From Bacteroidales bacterium (lineage in GTDB: Bacteria; Bacteroidota; Bacteroidia; Bacteroidales; UBA10428), in contig JAFGQO010000198.1 in assembly GCA_016935615.1 (NCBI GenBank), positions 1 through 57,128 on the forward strand: DNA of 57,128 bases, given 5' to 3'. Below, in pieces: positions 8,776-17,462 of the stretch (the first letter of the stretch is position 1; each line of letters starts with the position of its first letter). Position numbers and translations under genes: made by a program. Under the pieces are notes generated by a model, which saw nothing but the letters and a program-made list of their open reading frames with translations, searched no databases and had not been told where the DNA came from.

Positions 8776-10536
8776 CTATTGTACAATTTGTCTCTCTTTC
8801 AGAACTTCTTGCAGTTCCTGTTCGAATTTGTTGAATTTTTCAGATTTAAATTCTGAATAATTCATTTGCTTGTATAGGTTTATTATCCGTTTGAAGTAAT
8901 TGTCAACTTCGGTAAATGATTCAAAATTGAAGTCCGACCTGCAAATGTCAATGAGTTGTTCAAGCATGTATTGCTGTCGTTCAATAGGAGTAGACTGATC
9001 TATTATATCAAATGCATCTTGCTGCAAAATAACAAAATCAATAATTTCAGATTTCCAGTATGTTATATGGTAATCAACCGGCACACCGTCATCACCAAGA
9101 ATATTGATCTGTTCGTATGTTTCCTTTCCTCTTAAGAGAATGGTCTTTGCTTCATTCACCAGGTCAATCCATTGATCAGAAATTTTTTTGCCGACAAAAT
9201 CAGCAAACTCCGGATATTCAATATACTTTGAATAGCTGTCGATCGGGTCAATAGCAGGATAACGTTTGCTGTCGGCTCGTTGCTGTGCCAAAGCATAAAA
9301 ACATCTGGCTGCTTTTTTTGTCGATTCTGTAACGGGTTCCTTCAGATTGCCGCCGGCGGGAGACACCGTACCTATGAATGTAATTGAACCGGATTCTCCG
9401 TTGTTCAGGTGAACGAATCCTGCTCTGGAGTAAAAATTGGAGATAACAGCCGGCAAGTCCATAGGAAATGCATCCGGTCCGGGTAATTCTTCAAGTCGGT
9501 TCGACATTTCTCTCAATGCCTGGGCCCAACGTGAAGTAGAATCGGCAAGCATTAATATCTTTAATCCCATGGCTCTGTAATATTCGCCGAGTGTCATTGC
9601 GGTATAAACAGATGCTTCACGGGCAGCCACAGGCATGTTGGATGTGTTGGCAATAATGATGGTTCTTTCCATCAATTTGCGACCCGTTCTTACATCTTCA
9701 AGTTCAGGATATTCCGTAAATAGTTCTACAACCTCATTTGCACGTTCGCCACAGGCAGCAACGATCACGATATCTGCTTCGGCTTGTTTAGATATGGCAT
9801 GCTGCAATACTGTTTTACCAGCTCCAAAGGGGCCTGGAATAAATCCAGTACCGCCTTCAACAATCGGATTCAATGTATCCATTGTACGGACGCCCGTTTC
9901 AAGAAGCTTATAGGGGCGTGGCTTATCTTTGTATGCAGTAATAGCAACCTTAACAGGCCATTTCTGAATCATGGTAACTTTCACTTCTTTACCATCCTTA
10001 TCAAGAAGAACAGCAACAACATCGTTAATTTTATATTCACCTGCTTCAGTGACTGATTTTACAGTATATTTTCCTTTATAACCGAATGGTACCATGATCT
10101 TATGAGGCATCGCATTTTCTTCAACCTGTCCAAGCCATGAAGCAGCTTCAACAATATCTCCGGGTTTCGCGAGCGGTTTAAACTGCCATTTTTTGTCAGG
10201 ATCCAAAGGATTTGTGTATTCTCCTTTGTTAAGAAATACCCCTTCCATTTTATTGAGGTCATTTTGGAGACCATCGTAATTCTTTGACAAAATGCCAGGC
10301 CCAAGCGTAACTTCCAGCAAATGTCCTGCAAATTCAACGTCACTGTCAATTTTCACACTGCGTGTGCTTTCAAATACCTGGACATAGGCATTATGACCAT
10401 TTATCTTTATGACTTCTGCCATCAACCGGGTTTTTCCTGCGATGATGTAACAAATTTCATTTTGTGATACCGGTCCGTCAGCTTCAATAACCACCAGGTT
10501 AGCTATAATGCCTTTCACTTTACCTTTTGTTGACAT
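8776..10536 (-). CDS. atpA: V/A-type ATPase catalytic subunit A
   Basis: A 586-residue catalytic subunit. The P-loop GPFGAGKT is at residues 235-242, preceded by the A-specific 'non-homologous' insertion (about 110-190). The catalytic 'CGERANEV', 'SNMPVAAREASVYTAMTLGEYYR' and 'ADSTSRWAQALREMSNRLEELPGPDAFP' stretches follow. It hydrolyses or makes ATP at the A/B interface and drives the D shaft. It lies 14 bp downstream of the DUF2764 gene. Confidence 0.97.
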   Translation of the reverse strand: MSTKGKVKGIIANLVVIEADGPVSQNEICYIIAGKTRLMAEVIKINGHNAYVQVFESTRSVKIDSDVEFAGHLLEVTLGPGILSKNYDGLQNDLNKMEGVFLNKGEYTNPLDPDKKWQFKPLAKPGDIVEAASWLGQVEENAMPHKIMVPFGYKGKYTVKSVTEAGEYKINDVVAVLLDKDGKEVKVTMIQKWPVKVAITAYKDKPRPYKLLETGVRTMDTLNPIVEGGTGFIPGPFGAGKTVLQHAISKQAEADIVIVAACGERANEVVELFTEYPELEDVRTGRKLMERTIIIANTSNMPVAAREASVYTAMTLGEYYRAMGLKILMLADSTSRWAQALREMSNRLEELPGPDAFPMDLPAVISNFYSRAGFVHLNNGESGSITFIGTVSPAGGNLKEPVTESTKKAARCFYALAQQRADSKRYPAIDPIDSYSKYIEYPEFADFVGKKISDQWIDLVNEAKTILLRGKETYEQINILGDDGVPVDYHITYWKSEIIDFVILQQDAFDIIDQSTPIERQQYMLEQLIDICRSDFNFESFTEVDNYFKRIINLYKQMNYSEFKSEKFNKFEQELQEVLKERQIVQ

Positions 10537-10550
10537 ATTGTGTTACTTAA

Positions 10551-11414
10551 TTATTTTAATTGAAATTCTTCAGGAAACTCATAAGATGCTTCCATATTGT
10601 TAACCAATTCATTAAACAGTTTCTGACCGGTTTCTTTGTCCAGCGCAAGCCAGCGCTCAATAATGGTAAGCTTGATCAGAAATGTAAAAATTCTTTCAAT
10701 GGTGAAATAATAGAAAAATACTTCATCATCCAGATAGTCCCATTTTACCAGGTCTATCTTTTTTTCCTGTTGCAAAAAATCGTCTTCATCAATGGCTTTC
10801 AATATCCGATCGGCATACGGAAACTCCTTATCAAGACCAAAATCCCTGGAACTGCTTCGGAATAATTTCTCGACAAGATCACCTGTTCCAATCAATTGTC
10901 CCTCAACAGGTATATTGTATTTTTTGCATTTGGCAGCGGTTAGTAAATTATTCAGATCCCGTTCAAATTGAAACCAATTGCTGATGAATGGATCTGGATT
11001 GGAAATAGCATATTCGAAGTATAACTCTGAGAGCTGAAGCTCCCATTTTTTCCCTGGTATTATAGGAGTTTCATTTCTGTAAGCCTCGATGATCTTTCCA
11101 ATATATCCTGGTACTCCCAATACTTTTTCATCAAAGGAATCTTCTTTAACAGCAGATAGTATGGTATCAATTTCTTCCTTGTTCAGATTGCCTGATCTTT
11201 CGATAGCTTTTTCACTATTTTCAAGCTTTATCAGCACATTTATGTTGTCGTACCGCCATAAGAATAACCTGAGGATGTTCATGTCGTCTGCTGGCAGATG
11301 ATCGGAAAGCATGTCAATAAATTCTGATGAATTCATCAACAGTTTTTTGTCTTCAAAAAGTAATTCTGGCAATCCGGCAACAAGGTAATGGTATTCTCTT
11401 CTCATAACTATCAT
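10551..11414 (-). CDS. DUF2764 protein, V/A-ATPase subunit (C-like)
   Basis: This 287-residue, mainly helical protein starts 'REYHYLVAGLPELLFEDKK', the hallmark of DUF2764. In Bacteroidota and Chlamydiae this family always sits between subunits E and A and is taken to replace the C subunit that links the V1 head to the membrane. That role is inferred from position and shape. Its ATG overlaps the TGA of the E gene (ATGA). A second ATG three codons in (11405) is equally possible. No canonical C, F or G subunit gene is found in the operon. Confidence 0.9.
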   Translation of the reverse strand: MIVMRREYHYLVAGLPELLFEDKKLLMNSSEFIDMLSDHLPADDMNILRLFLWRYDNINVLIKLENSEKAIERSGNLNKEEIDTILSAVKEDSFDEKVLGVPGYIGKIIEAYRNETPIIPGKKWELQLSELYFEYAISNPDPFISNWFQFERDLNNLLTAAKCKKYNIPVEGQLIGTGDLVEKLFRSSSRDFGLDKEFPYADRILKAIDEDDFLQQEKKIDLVKWDYLDDEVFFYYFTIERIFTFLIKLTIIERWLALDKETGQKLFNELVNNMEASYEFPEEFQLK

Positions 11415-12025
11415 GCTCCAAACAGGATTTCTACTAATTTAGGGCGAAGGTAATGTTTGAAAAAGTTTATAAAATCTTCATCTGTAAATGATACTTTATA
11501 GCTTCCGTCCTTTGGGCCGATTTGAAACCCGGCATGAATTACGGAATCAAAATCAACTGTTACTCCTTTATCGAGATACTTTTTTGCTTCCTTTTTAAAA
11601 AACTCAACCAGGTTTTTTTCATCTTTTGCCGGCAAAAGCAATGATAATTCCATACTTTGACCTGAACTTGCCCAATTGGACAATAAGGTCCGGATGATTT
11701 CCTTTAAAAAATCTTTATTACTGAATGCTTCCTTTATTGAAGCACTTGTTATTTTATCATTAACAACATCTGCAATTTGTTGTTTAAGAGCATTTATTGA
11801 TTGTTTGCCCGAGAGTTTGATCTCTGAATTTGTATTGGTCTTTATTTCAGCAGCTTTTTTGTTAGCCTCATTTAAAATAGATTCTGCCTCTTTTTTGGCT
11901 TTTTCAATAATTTCTTTGGCTTCAGAATTTGCTGAATCTATTATTTGCTTTGCTTCGGCATTTCCTTTTTCAACTCCTTCCTGAAATATTTTTTCGGTAA
12001 GTTCCTGAAGTTTACTCTGCATCAT
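11411..12025 (-). CDS. atpE: V/A-type ATPase subunit E (peripheral stalk)
   Basis: A 204-residue peripheral stalk subunit and first gene of the operon. Residues 5-75 form a long charged coiled coil rich in Ala/Glu/Lys ('AKEIIEKAKKEAESILNEANKKAAEI'). The C-terminal half is a compact alpha/beta domain ending 'FINFFKHYLRPKLVEILFGA'. In other V/A-ATPases E pairs with a G/H subunit, but no such gene is seen here. The protein starts with two Met codons; either could be used. Confidence 0.92.
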   Translation of the reverse strand: MMQSKLQELTEKIFQEGVEKGNAEAKQIIDSANSEAKEIIEKAKKEAESILNEANKKAAEIKTNTNSEIKLSGKQSINALKQQIADVVNDKITSASIKEAFSNKDFLKEIIRTLLSNWASSGQSMELSLLLPAKDEKNLVEFFKKEAKKYLDKGVTVDFDSVIHAGFQIGPKDGSYKVSFTDEDFINFFKHYLRPKLVEILFGA

Positions 12026-12550
12026 TACTCTGTTTTATATGGATATTTTAGTGTTATTTTTATAACAACGGCACAATTTAGTGAAAGTTTCTTTGAACAA
12101 AAACTTTTTCCCTGAAGTCAGAACAATTTAAAATGCATTAAAATTAGAATTAAGAATTTCCAAAATTAACTTCTTTAAAAACAATCATTTTATCAGTCAG
12201 CGAACAAAAATACAACTATATGTTATATGTTTGAAGGAATCTGTTGATTTGCTTTTAGATTCTGTGTTTTTTACCTGTTGTGAGCAGGTCAATAATCCAG
12301 GGAAAATACATGTGAAAGAAAAAGCTTTCATATGTTTGGTTTAATGAATTTTAGAAGAATTGCAAATTTATTGAATATTTGATAATTAGGTCCATTTCTT
12401 AATAAAAATCACATGGATTTATTTGTTTTATCTTCCTTGGTTTTTGCTGTTCCGTATTTGGAAGAGGAGGTATTGCCGGCAGAATTGTCATCAGGATGCT
12501 GTATACCGGATTGAGATAGAATATTCAGCGTTTGCTATTTATGTTATTCT
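12026..12550. other. 525-bp spacer upstream of the ATPase operon
   Basis: This AT-rich spacer should hold the promoter of the ATPase operon (read leftwards) and the 3' end of the upstream glycosyltransferase transcript. A TAnnTTTG-like element is at 12162-12169. A 12-12-type hairpin, GTTAT/ATAAC, occurs near 12055. Short frames of 30-40 codons exist on both strands near 12413-12545 but have no supporting features. No gene is called. Confidence 0.5.
12162..12169 (-). promoter_or_regulatory. Candidate -7 promoter element of the ATPase operon
   Basis: On the minus strand the sequence is TAATTTTG, matching the Bacteroidota sigma-ABfr -7 consensus TAnnTTTG. It lies about 137 bp upstream of the subunit E start. 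A TTG is found 13 bp further upstream, shorter than the usual 19-21 bp spacing, so the assignment is weak. Confidence 0.25.
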
Positions 12551-13852
12551 CTAACTTGCTTTTGAATTCAGCAATTGATAATATATTTTCCTGATTTTAC
12601 CGGCAGTGTCAGACCATGTCAGGTTTTTCACTTCCTTGGAACTGTTGTTTTTCAAGAAAACAGATAGTGCCGGATAGGATAGTATTCCATATATGGCATC
12701 CGCTATTGCATCAACATCCCAAAAATCAACTTTTATTGCATTATTGAGTACTTCCGAGACCCCTGACTGTTTTGAAATAATTACGGGTACATTGCTATGG
12801 ATGGCTTCAAGAGGAGCGATCCCGAAAGGTTCGGAAACAGAGGGCATAATATAGACATCGCTAATAGAGTACATTTGGAAAACATCATCACCTTTCAGAA
12901 AGCCGGTAAAATGAAATTTATCGGAAATTCCCAGCTTTGCCACATATTCTATCATTTTTTCCAGCAGATCACCTCCTCCGGCCATAACAAATCGCACATT
13001 ATCCATTCTTTTAAGTATTTTATAAGCTGCTTCGATGAAATACGCCGGTCCTTTTTGCGATGTAACTCTTCCCAAAAAAGTAACTATTTTATCATGAACT
13101 CCGATTTTCCACAGTTTTTTTATTTCGTTCTTATTCACCGGCTCAACACCATTATGTACCGTGATAACCTTTACAGGAGATATTCCATATTTATTGATCA
13201 CAATATTCCTGGTAAAGTTGCTGACTGTAATAATTTTGTCTGCAGCTTCCATGCCTCTTTTCTCAATTTCGAATACATGTTTATTATGGTTTTCACCACA
13301 ACGATCAAATTCAGTTGCATGTACATGGATAACAAGAGGTTTTCCGGAAGCTTTTTTGGCTTCGATACCGGCCTGATACGTCAGCCAGTCGTGTGCGTGG
13401 ATGACATCATGATGTTTTCTCCTGGCGATACTGGAAGCTACTACCCCGTAGCGCGAGATTTCTTCAAACAAGTCTGTTCCATATTGTCCTGAAAATTCCA
13501 TTGTTCTCCGGGAAGTATCATCACCGGAAGCAATTTGTCTTTTCAGTTTTTCCTGTAATAATTTAGCGTACTGTTCCGGGGAACAATAGGCAGAGATCTG
13601 CCCACAGCATTGCAGCAATTTCCTTTTTTCAGATTCTATCTGTCCCCGGATAACATTATTTGAAAGTTCAATTTCGCCGGCTGCAACCAACTGCATACCG
13701 GATTGGGTTTCATCGCCATATATTTTAGGGACAACAAATGTCAGATCAATATCATCAAATAAAGCCATGTTTTTAGTTAATCCAAAACAGGCAGTACCTA
13801 AACCACCGGTTATATGCGGGGGGAATTCCCATCCGAACATTAATATATTCAT
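12551..13852 (-). CDS. GT4/GT5-fold glycosyltransferase, glycogen-synthase-like
   Basis: A 433-residue cytosolic GT-B glycosyltransferase. The N-terminal domain opens 'MFGWEFPPHITGGLGTAC', with the nucleotide-sugar glycine loop at residues 16-19. The C-terminal domain contains 'FLGRVTSQKGPAYFIEAA' and the E-x7-E motif EPFGIAPLE (Glu341 and Glu349). The family is used in Bacteroidota for alpha-glucan (glycogen) synthesis, typically beside a GH57 amylase and a debranching enzyme. Neither is present here, so substrate assignment is tentative. It faces away from the next gene and is probably transcribed alone. Confidence 0.88.
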   Translation of the reverse strand: MNILMFGWEFPPHITGGLGTACFGLTKNMALFDDIDLTFVVPKIYGDETQSGMQLVAAGEIELSNNVIRGQIESEKRKLLQCCGQISAYCSPEQYAKLLQEKLKRQIASGDDTSRRTMEFSGQYGTDLFEEISRYGVVASSIARRKHHDVIHAHDWLTYQAGIEAKKASGKPLVIHVHATEFDRCGENHNKHVFEIEKRGMEAADKIITVSNFTRNIVINKYGISPVKVITVHNGVEPVNKNEIKKLWKIGVHDKIVTFLGRVTSQKGPAYFIEAAYKILKRMDNVRFVMAGGGDLLEKMIEYVAKLGISDKFHFTGFLKGDDVFQMYSISDVYIMPSVSEPFGIAPLEAIHSNVPVIISKQSGVSEVLNNAIKVDFWDVDAIADAIYGILSYPALSVFLKNNSSKEVKNLTWSDTAGKIRKIYYQLLNSKAS

Positions 13853-14152
13853 GGCCTTTATGATTGGATTTATTTTAAACCATGGGAATTGACTGTATTA
13901 AATTTATAATTTAATTAGACTGTTAGCAATAATCAGGAGATGATATATCTCATCCATTTGCTGAAGAGGTTTCATAATGCATTGTACAAACGGGTTTTTT
14001 TAATCAGGTGAGCAGATCAGAATTATTGGATACAAATGATCATATTGTTAATTATATTTTTAAACTTGAATGCCAAACCTCCAATTAGTTGGCTATTTTT
14101 ATTTTTTTATTAATTTTATAATAGGCTGTAATTATTAAGTAAAACAATTAGC
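13853..14152. other. Divergent promoter spacer
   Basis: This 300-bp AT-rich spacer lies between the minus-strand glycosyltransferase and a plus-strand exported protein, so it should hold both promoters. At 14073-14112 a short GCCAA/TTGGC hairpin with a large loop is followed by a T-rich run, a weak terminator- or attenuator-like structure in the leader of the plus-strand gene. Nothing else is recognised. Confidence 0.4.
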
Positions 14153-14932
14153 ATGAGAAATATAGGATTTATTACTTTGACACTATATGGTATTTTTCTA
14201 TGTTCATTTTTAACGGCTCAAAACAATGTCAATCTTTTGGTTAATGATTTTGTTTCAGACGATTGGAAATCAGTTAAAAATGCAAAAGAAAACCTTGAAA
14301 ATTTAGAAAAGGAGGCTATAACAGAAATCATAAACATCCTTAACAGGGATGAAATTGTAAAGCTTACCAACACCGGTTCCTTAATTTATCCGGGAGCTGA
14401 AAGGTTTTTTGGTCATGGCCAAATTGTTGATTACGATATCGATAATCTTTCAATCAGGGCAGGATGGCTGTTAGAAGATTTAAGTTTTAACAACTTTGGT
14501 TTTTCCGGTTATCATTTGCCTGATGATGAACTGATAACTTTTATAAGAATCACATTCCCGGAATATTACAACAATTCAAATAACAGAAAAAAGATTGAAG
14601 CAAGCAGCTTTATGCAATTAAGAAGCACAATACACAAACTTAGTGTAGACAATGTTTTGGAATGGTGGGATGCAGAAAGTGAAGACTGGACGCGTCTTGA
14701 TGCGTTGGTAAAAGCCCTCCATAGTTTCGACGAAAAGAGACAGGTTAAAGCATTGTTTTATTTGCGAAACGGAACAACCAGATGCACAGGATTAACAAAA
14801 GACTATTATATTGACAATATTTCCAAAGAGGTTGTTCGACTGGCAAGTTCTGATACAAAACGTGTTTCAGAACATGCCCGTTTAATTCTTTTTGATACAA
14901 AATTTAGTTGGCTTGACAGTAAAACCAAATAG
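14153..14932 (+). CDS. Exported protein of unknown function
   Basis: A 259-residue protein with a clear signal peptide (residues 1-23, ending FLTAQ), so it is likely periplasmic. The mature part is helical and Asn/Glu/Lys rich. The N-terminal segment 'DFVSDDWKSVKNAKENLENLEKEAITEIINIL' and the C-terminal 'RQVKALFYLRNGTTRCTG...VVRLASSDTKRVSEHARLIL' resemble HEAT-like helical pairs (repeat units about 35 residues). That resemblance is by pattern only. The gene precedes a second small exported protein by 74 bp on the same strand. No catalytic motif is seen. Confidence 0.75.
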   Translation: MRNIGFITLTLYGIFLCSFLTAQNNVNLLVNDFVSDDWKSVKNAKENLENLEKEAITEIINILNRDEIVKLTNTGSLIYPGAERFFGHGQIVDYDIDNLSIRAGWLLEDLSFNNFGFSGYHLPDDELITFIRITFPEYYNNSNNRKKIEASSFMQLRSTIHKLSVDNVLEWWDAESEDWTRLDALVKALHSFDEKRQVKALFYLRNGTTRCTGLTKDYYIDNISKEVVRLASSDTKRVSEHARLILFDTKFSWLDSKTK

Positions 14933-15006
14933 AATTTTTTTGATTAACAGAATAGGCATTATGAAACGACCTGTAACTTTGCTATTGAAAAAATAAAACA
15001 CTGGAG

Positions 15007-15399
15007 ATGAAATTGATAAGACTGATTGTAATTACATGCTTGCTGTTCGGAACTGCATTGAATTTATTAGCTCAGAAAGAAATATTTATCAAACAAATAG
15101 AGTTTAAACTTGATGCAATTAGCGATATAGATTATGAGAATGAGTATTTTGTGACAATTAAAATGAACAAAGGATCAAAATATGTATTCAGGGTCGTAAA
15201 TCATATTGACGATTATATTGGTGAAGCAGTCGTTGAACTTATGGATGCAGATAATCTGATATTGACCAACCTTTACCAGGACAAGTATTATTTAAACAGC
15301 AGTTTTGTCTGCAACAAGACAGGGTTTTATGATCTGCTGGTCAGATTTAGGGATAACAAACTGGGCAATTCTGTGATAGATATTTTACTTGTTCAGTAA
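15007..15399 (+). CDS. Small exported protein of unknown function
   Basis: A 130-residue protein with a signal peptide of about 22 residues (ending LLAQ) and a beta-rich mature domain ('YFVTIKMNKGSKYVFRVVNHIDDYIGEAVVELMD'). The alternating pattern and the C-terminal 'GFYDLLVRFRDNKLGNSVIDILLVQ' suggest a small beta-sandwich of the kind that binds ligands or partners in the periplasm. No family is recognised. It may be co-transcribed with the preceding exported protein; a terminator hairpin follows 25 bp after the stop. Confidence 0.75.
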   Translation: MKLIRLIVITCLLFGTALNLLAQKEIFIKQIEFKLDAISDIDYENEYFVTIKMNKGSKYVFRVVNHIDDYIGEAVVELMDADNLILTNLYQDKYYLNSSFVCNKTGFYDLLVRFRDNKLGNSVIDILLVQ

Positions 15400-15423
15400 G
15401 TATATTTTATCACAAAGTATATC

Positions 15424-15450
15424 CAATCAGAACTCTGGTTGAATTTTTTT
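15424..15450 (+). terminator. Rho-independent terminator after the small exported protein gene
   Basis: A 7-bp stem (15424-15430 with 15435-15441, one G-T wobble) encloses the 4-nt loop AACT and is followed by AA and seven T's. It ends transcription of the plus-strand pair before the convergent lipoprotein gene. Confidence 0.65.
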
Positions 15451-15871
15451 AAAATTTAAGTTCGAGGTACAGATCAGCCTCAGTAATTACCCAACAGGGT
15501 TCGTCGCATATATCTGAAACGTGTTTTAACTTCTGCCTGGTTCCATCAACAACCATTACCGTTCTGTCTTCATATTTATATATAGCTTTTGCAGCATATT
15601 CTTCATTGGCTTTTACCCAAAAATAGTAAGGATCTTCATTGCACATAAAGGTATCGATGAATCCCCCGTTATCAACATTCCCTTTGTACAGTATAACCGG
15701 TATTTCCCGGTAATTTTCGTTTTTTGTCCAGTGGATTATCAGGTCCACGGAATCAGGTTTAATTGTGTAACATTCATTACAATCAACATCCCAGGTAAAC
15801 ACTTTTTCTTCACAAGAAGTGAACAGGAATAGAATAAGCAACAGGGTAGTGTAAAATGTAATTTTCCGCAT
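15449..15871 (-). CDS. Small lipoprotein of unknown function
   Basis: A 140-residue lipoprotein. The signal peptide ends LFTSC with Cys at about residue 20, followed by Glu-Glu. The mature domain has paired cysteines ('CNECYTIKPDSVD', 'DICDEPC') and beta-strand-like segments. The start is the ATG at 15871, which overlaps the TGA of the upstream ankyrin gene by one base (TGATG), so the two are translationally coupled. A TTG one codon earlier is less likely. The coupling suggests that this lipoprotein works with the ankyrin/barrel protein. No known family is recognised. Confidence 0.78.
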   Translation of the reverse strand: MRKITFYTTLLLILFLFTSCEEKVFTWDVDCNECYTIKPDSVDLIIHWTKNENYREIPVILYKGNVDNGGFIDTFMCNEDPYYFWVKANEEYAAKAIYKYEDRTVMVVDGTRQKLKHVSDICDEPCWVITEADLYLELKF

Positions 15872-17334
15872 CAATATATTATTTCTTTATAAATAGGTTC
15901 TCTTATTTTCCTGCCGGGAATCAGAAAATGCAATCCCAGGGTGAATCGGCTTGGTGATAATCCTTCTACTTTGAAATTGACATACTCATATTTGAAGGAA
16001 AAAACCACATGTTTTACCCTTGCATAAAACTGCACATGAGGTGATAAAATAAATTTGTTATCCGGTTTTTCAGCAGATCCCCGGTAACTTCCGTAAGTGT
16101 ATAGCAGCTGACCTCCCAGTCCAAATCCTAACCAATGATCCTTCTCCCATGAATATACTGGCAACCGCTCTGTAAGGCCAAGAAAAAAATAGGATCTTCT
16201 CTCCCAGTACTGGTAATACAAGTTATTATCGACTCCTTCCAGCACTTCAGTAGCCACAATTCTTGTAATGTATCCCAGATTCATACTGAGTCTGTACCTT
16301 GAATCATGCAATCCAATTCCTCCTCCGAGAATAAAATCGTGAGCATTTACACTGAAATCAAAGTGGATGGAACCATAATCAATGGACGGGGAAATGCCAG
16401 ATCTGGCATTATTGTCTGAAAGGATTTGAATTATGGAGTCATTTTTATTTTTCCTGGCAAGATTCAGTGGTTTGTAAGCATTTGAAATTTTGGAATTTAC
16501 ATCGGCTCCATGTTGAATCAGATACCGGGTTAATAATACATTGTTAGTGTTTACTGCAATAGAGATTGCTGAATACCCTGCATTGTTTTTCTTGTCAATA
16601 TCTGCTCCCTGTGACAAAAGCAATTCAATAATTTCCTGATGATTGTTTTGCACAGCATAATGCATGGATGTAAAGCCGTTATCATCTGTTTTTTCAAGTA
16701 CCGATTTGTGATTGATAAGAAGTCTGGCAATATCGGTAAATCCGTAACAACTGGAAATCATTAATGCAGTAATACCATTGTAATCTTCTGCATTTACATT
16801 AGCATCATAATAAAGAAGCATGTCGGCCATTTGGCTGTAACCATAAGCTGTAGCATACATAAGGGATGTTCTGGAATCGTGATCTGAAATATCTATATCA
16901 GCGCCTTTTCGAATCATCAACTCAGATATCTCAAGGTCATTATTGCTGACAGCTACAATAAGAGCGGGCGGACCGTTAAAGGGTATAGCATCAGGGTCGG
17001 CACCATTAAGCAAAAGTATTTTTACAACTTTTTTATGCCCGTTCTGCACAGCGTACATCAAAGGCGTAACACCTTCCATTGTGTGAACATTTACATTTGC
17101 CCCCAGGTTAAGCAGTCTCAGCACTTCTTCATCATATCCTTTGCCGGAAGCAATGATCAGATTAAAATCCATATCACCGGGATAATAATCAGAAGTATCA
17201 ATTGTAGCAGAAGCGGTATCCTGTAAAATGATCATACTGTCTGAAGTCTGCGAAGCTGAACAGATTAACGGGATAAAGAAAAGAGATAGTACTGCCGATA
17301 ACCTGTTTACAATATGTATCTGTCGTTCTTTCAT
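15871..17334 (-). CDS. Exported ankyrin-repeat protein with C-terminal beta-barrel-like domain
   Basis: This 487-residue protein has a signal peptide (residues about 1-27) and about eight ankyrin repeats (about 52-315). The repeats are seen as recurring 'GxTPLMYAxxxGHxxVVxxLLxxGADxxxxxx'-type units, for example 'TPLMYAVQNGHKKVVKILLLNGADP'. A C-terminal segment of about 170 residues follows, in which strands alternate with aromatic residues ('HFDFSVNAHDFILGGGIGLHD', 'WLGFGLGGQLLYTYGSY', 'FSFKYEYVNFKVEGLSPSRFTLGLHFL'). That segment resembles an outer-membrane beta-barrel. An ankyrin-plus-barrel layout is uncommon and would place the repeats in the periplasm. The downstream lipoprotein is coupled to it. 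Confidence 0.85.
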   Translation of the reverse strand: MKERQIHIVNRLSAVLSLFFIPLICSASQTSDSMIILQDTASATIDTSDYYPGDMDFNLIIASGKGYDEEVLRLLNLGANVNVHTMEGVTPLMYAVQNGHKKVVKILLLNGADPDAIPFNGPPALIVAVSNNDLEISELMIRKGADIDISDHDSRTSLMYATAYGYSQMADMLLYYDANVNAEDYNGITALMISSCYGFTDIARLLINHKSVLEKTDDNGFTSMHYAVQNNHQEIIELLLSQGADIDKKNNAGYSAISIAVNTNNVLLTRYLIQHGADVNSKISNAYKPLNLARKNKNDSIIQILSDNNARSGISPSIDYGSIHFDFSVNAHDFILGGGIGLHDSRYRLSMNLGYITRIVATEVLEGVDNNLYYQYWERRSYFFLGLTERLPVYSWEKDHWLGFGLGGQLLYTYGSYRGSAEKPDNKFILSPHVQFYARVKHVVFSFKYEYVNFKVEGLSPSRFTLGLHFLIPGRKIREPIYKEIIY

Positions 17335-17462
17335 CAGGTGGATAATTTCTGTATAAATATAGATGAAATGCTTTTTTTTTGATAATATATTTAATCAAAC
17401 TGTGAAAATATTTTTAGATGATTACTGATTTCATAATTTAGCCTGGACTAACAGAAAATCAC

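Noticed and set aside
12413-12545. Peptide-like minus-strand frame in the ATPase upstream spacer, polar and resembling a protein tail
   Set aside because: It lacks a start codon after a stop and cannot be joined to the neighbouring glycosyltransferase without several changes.
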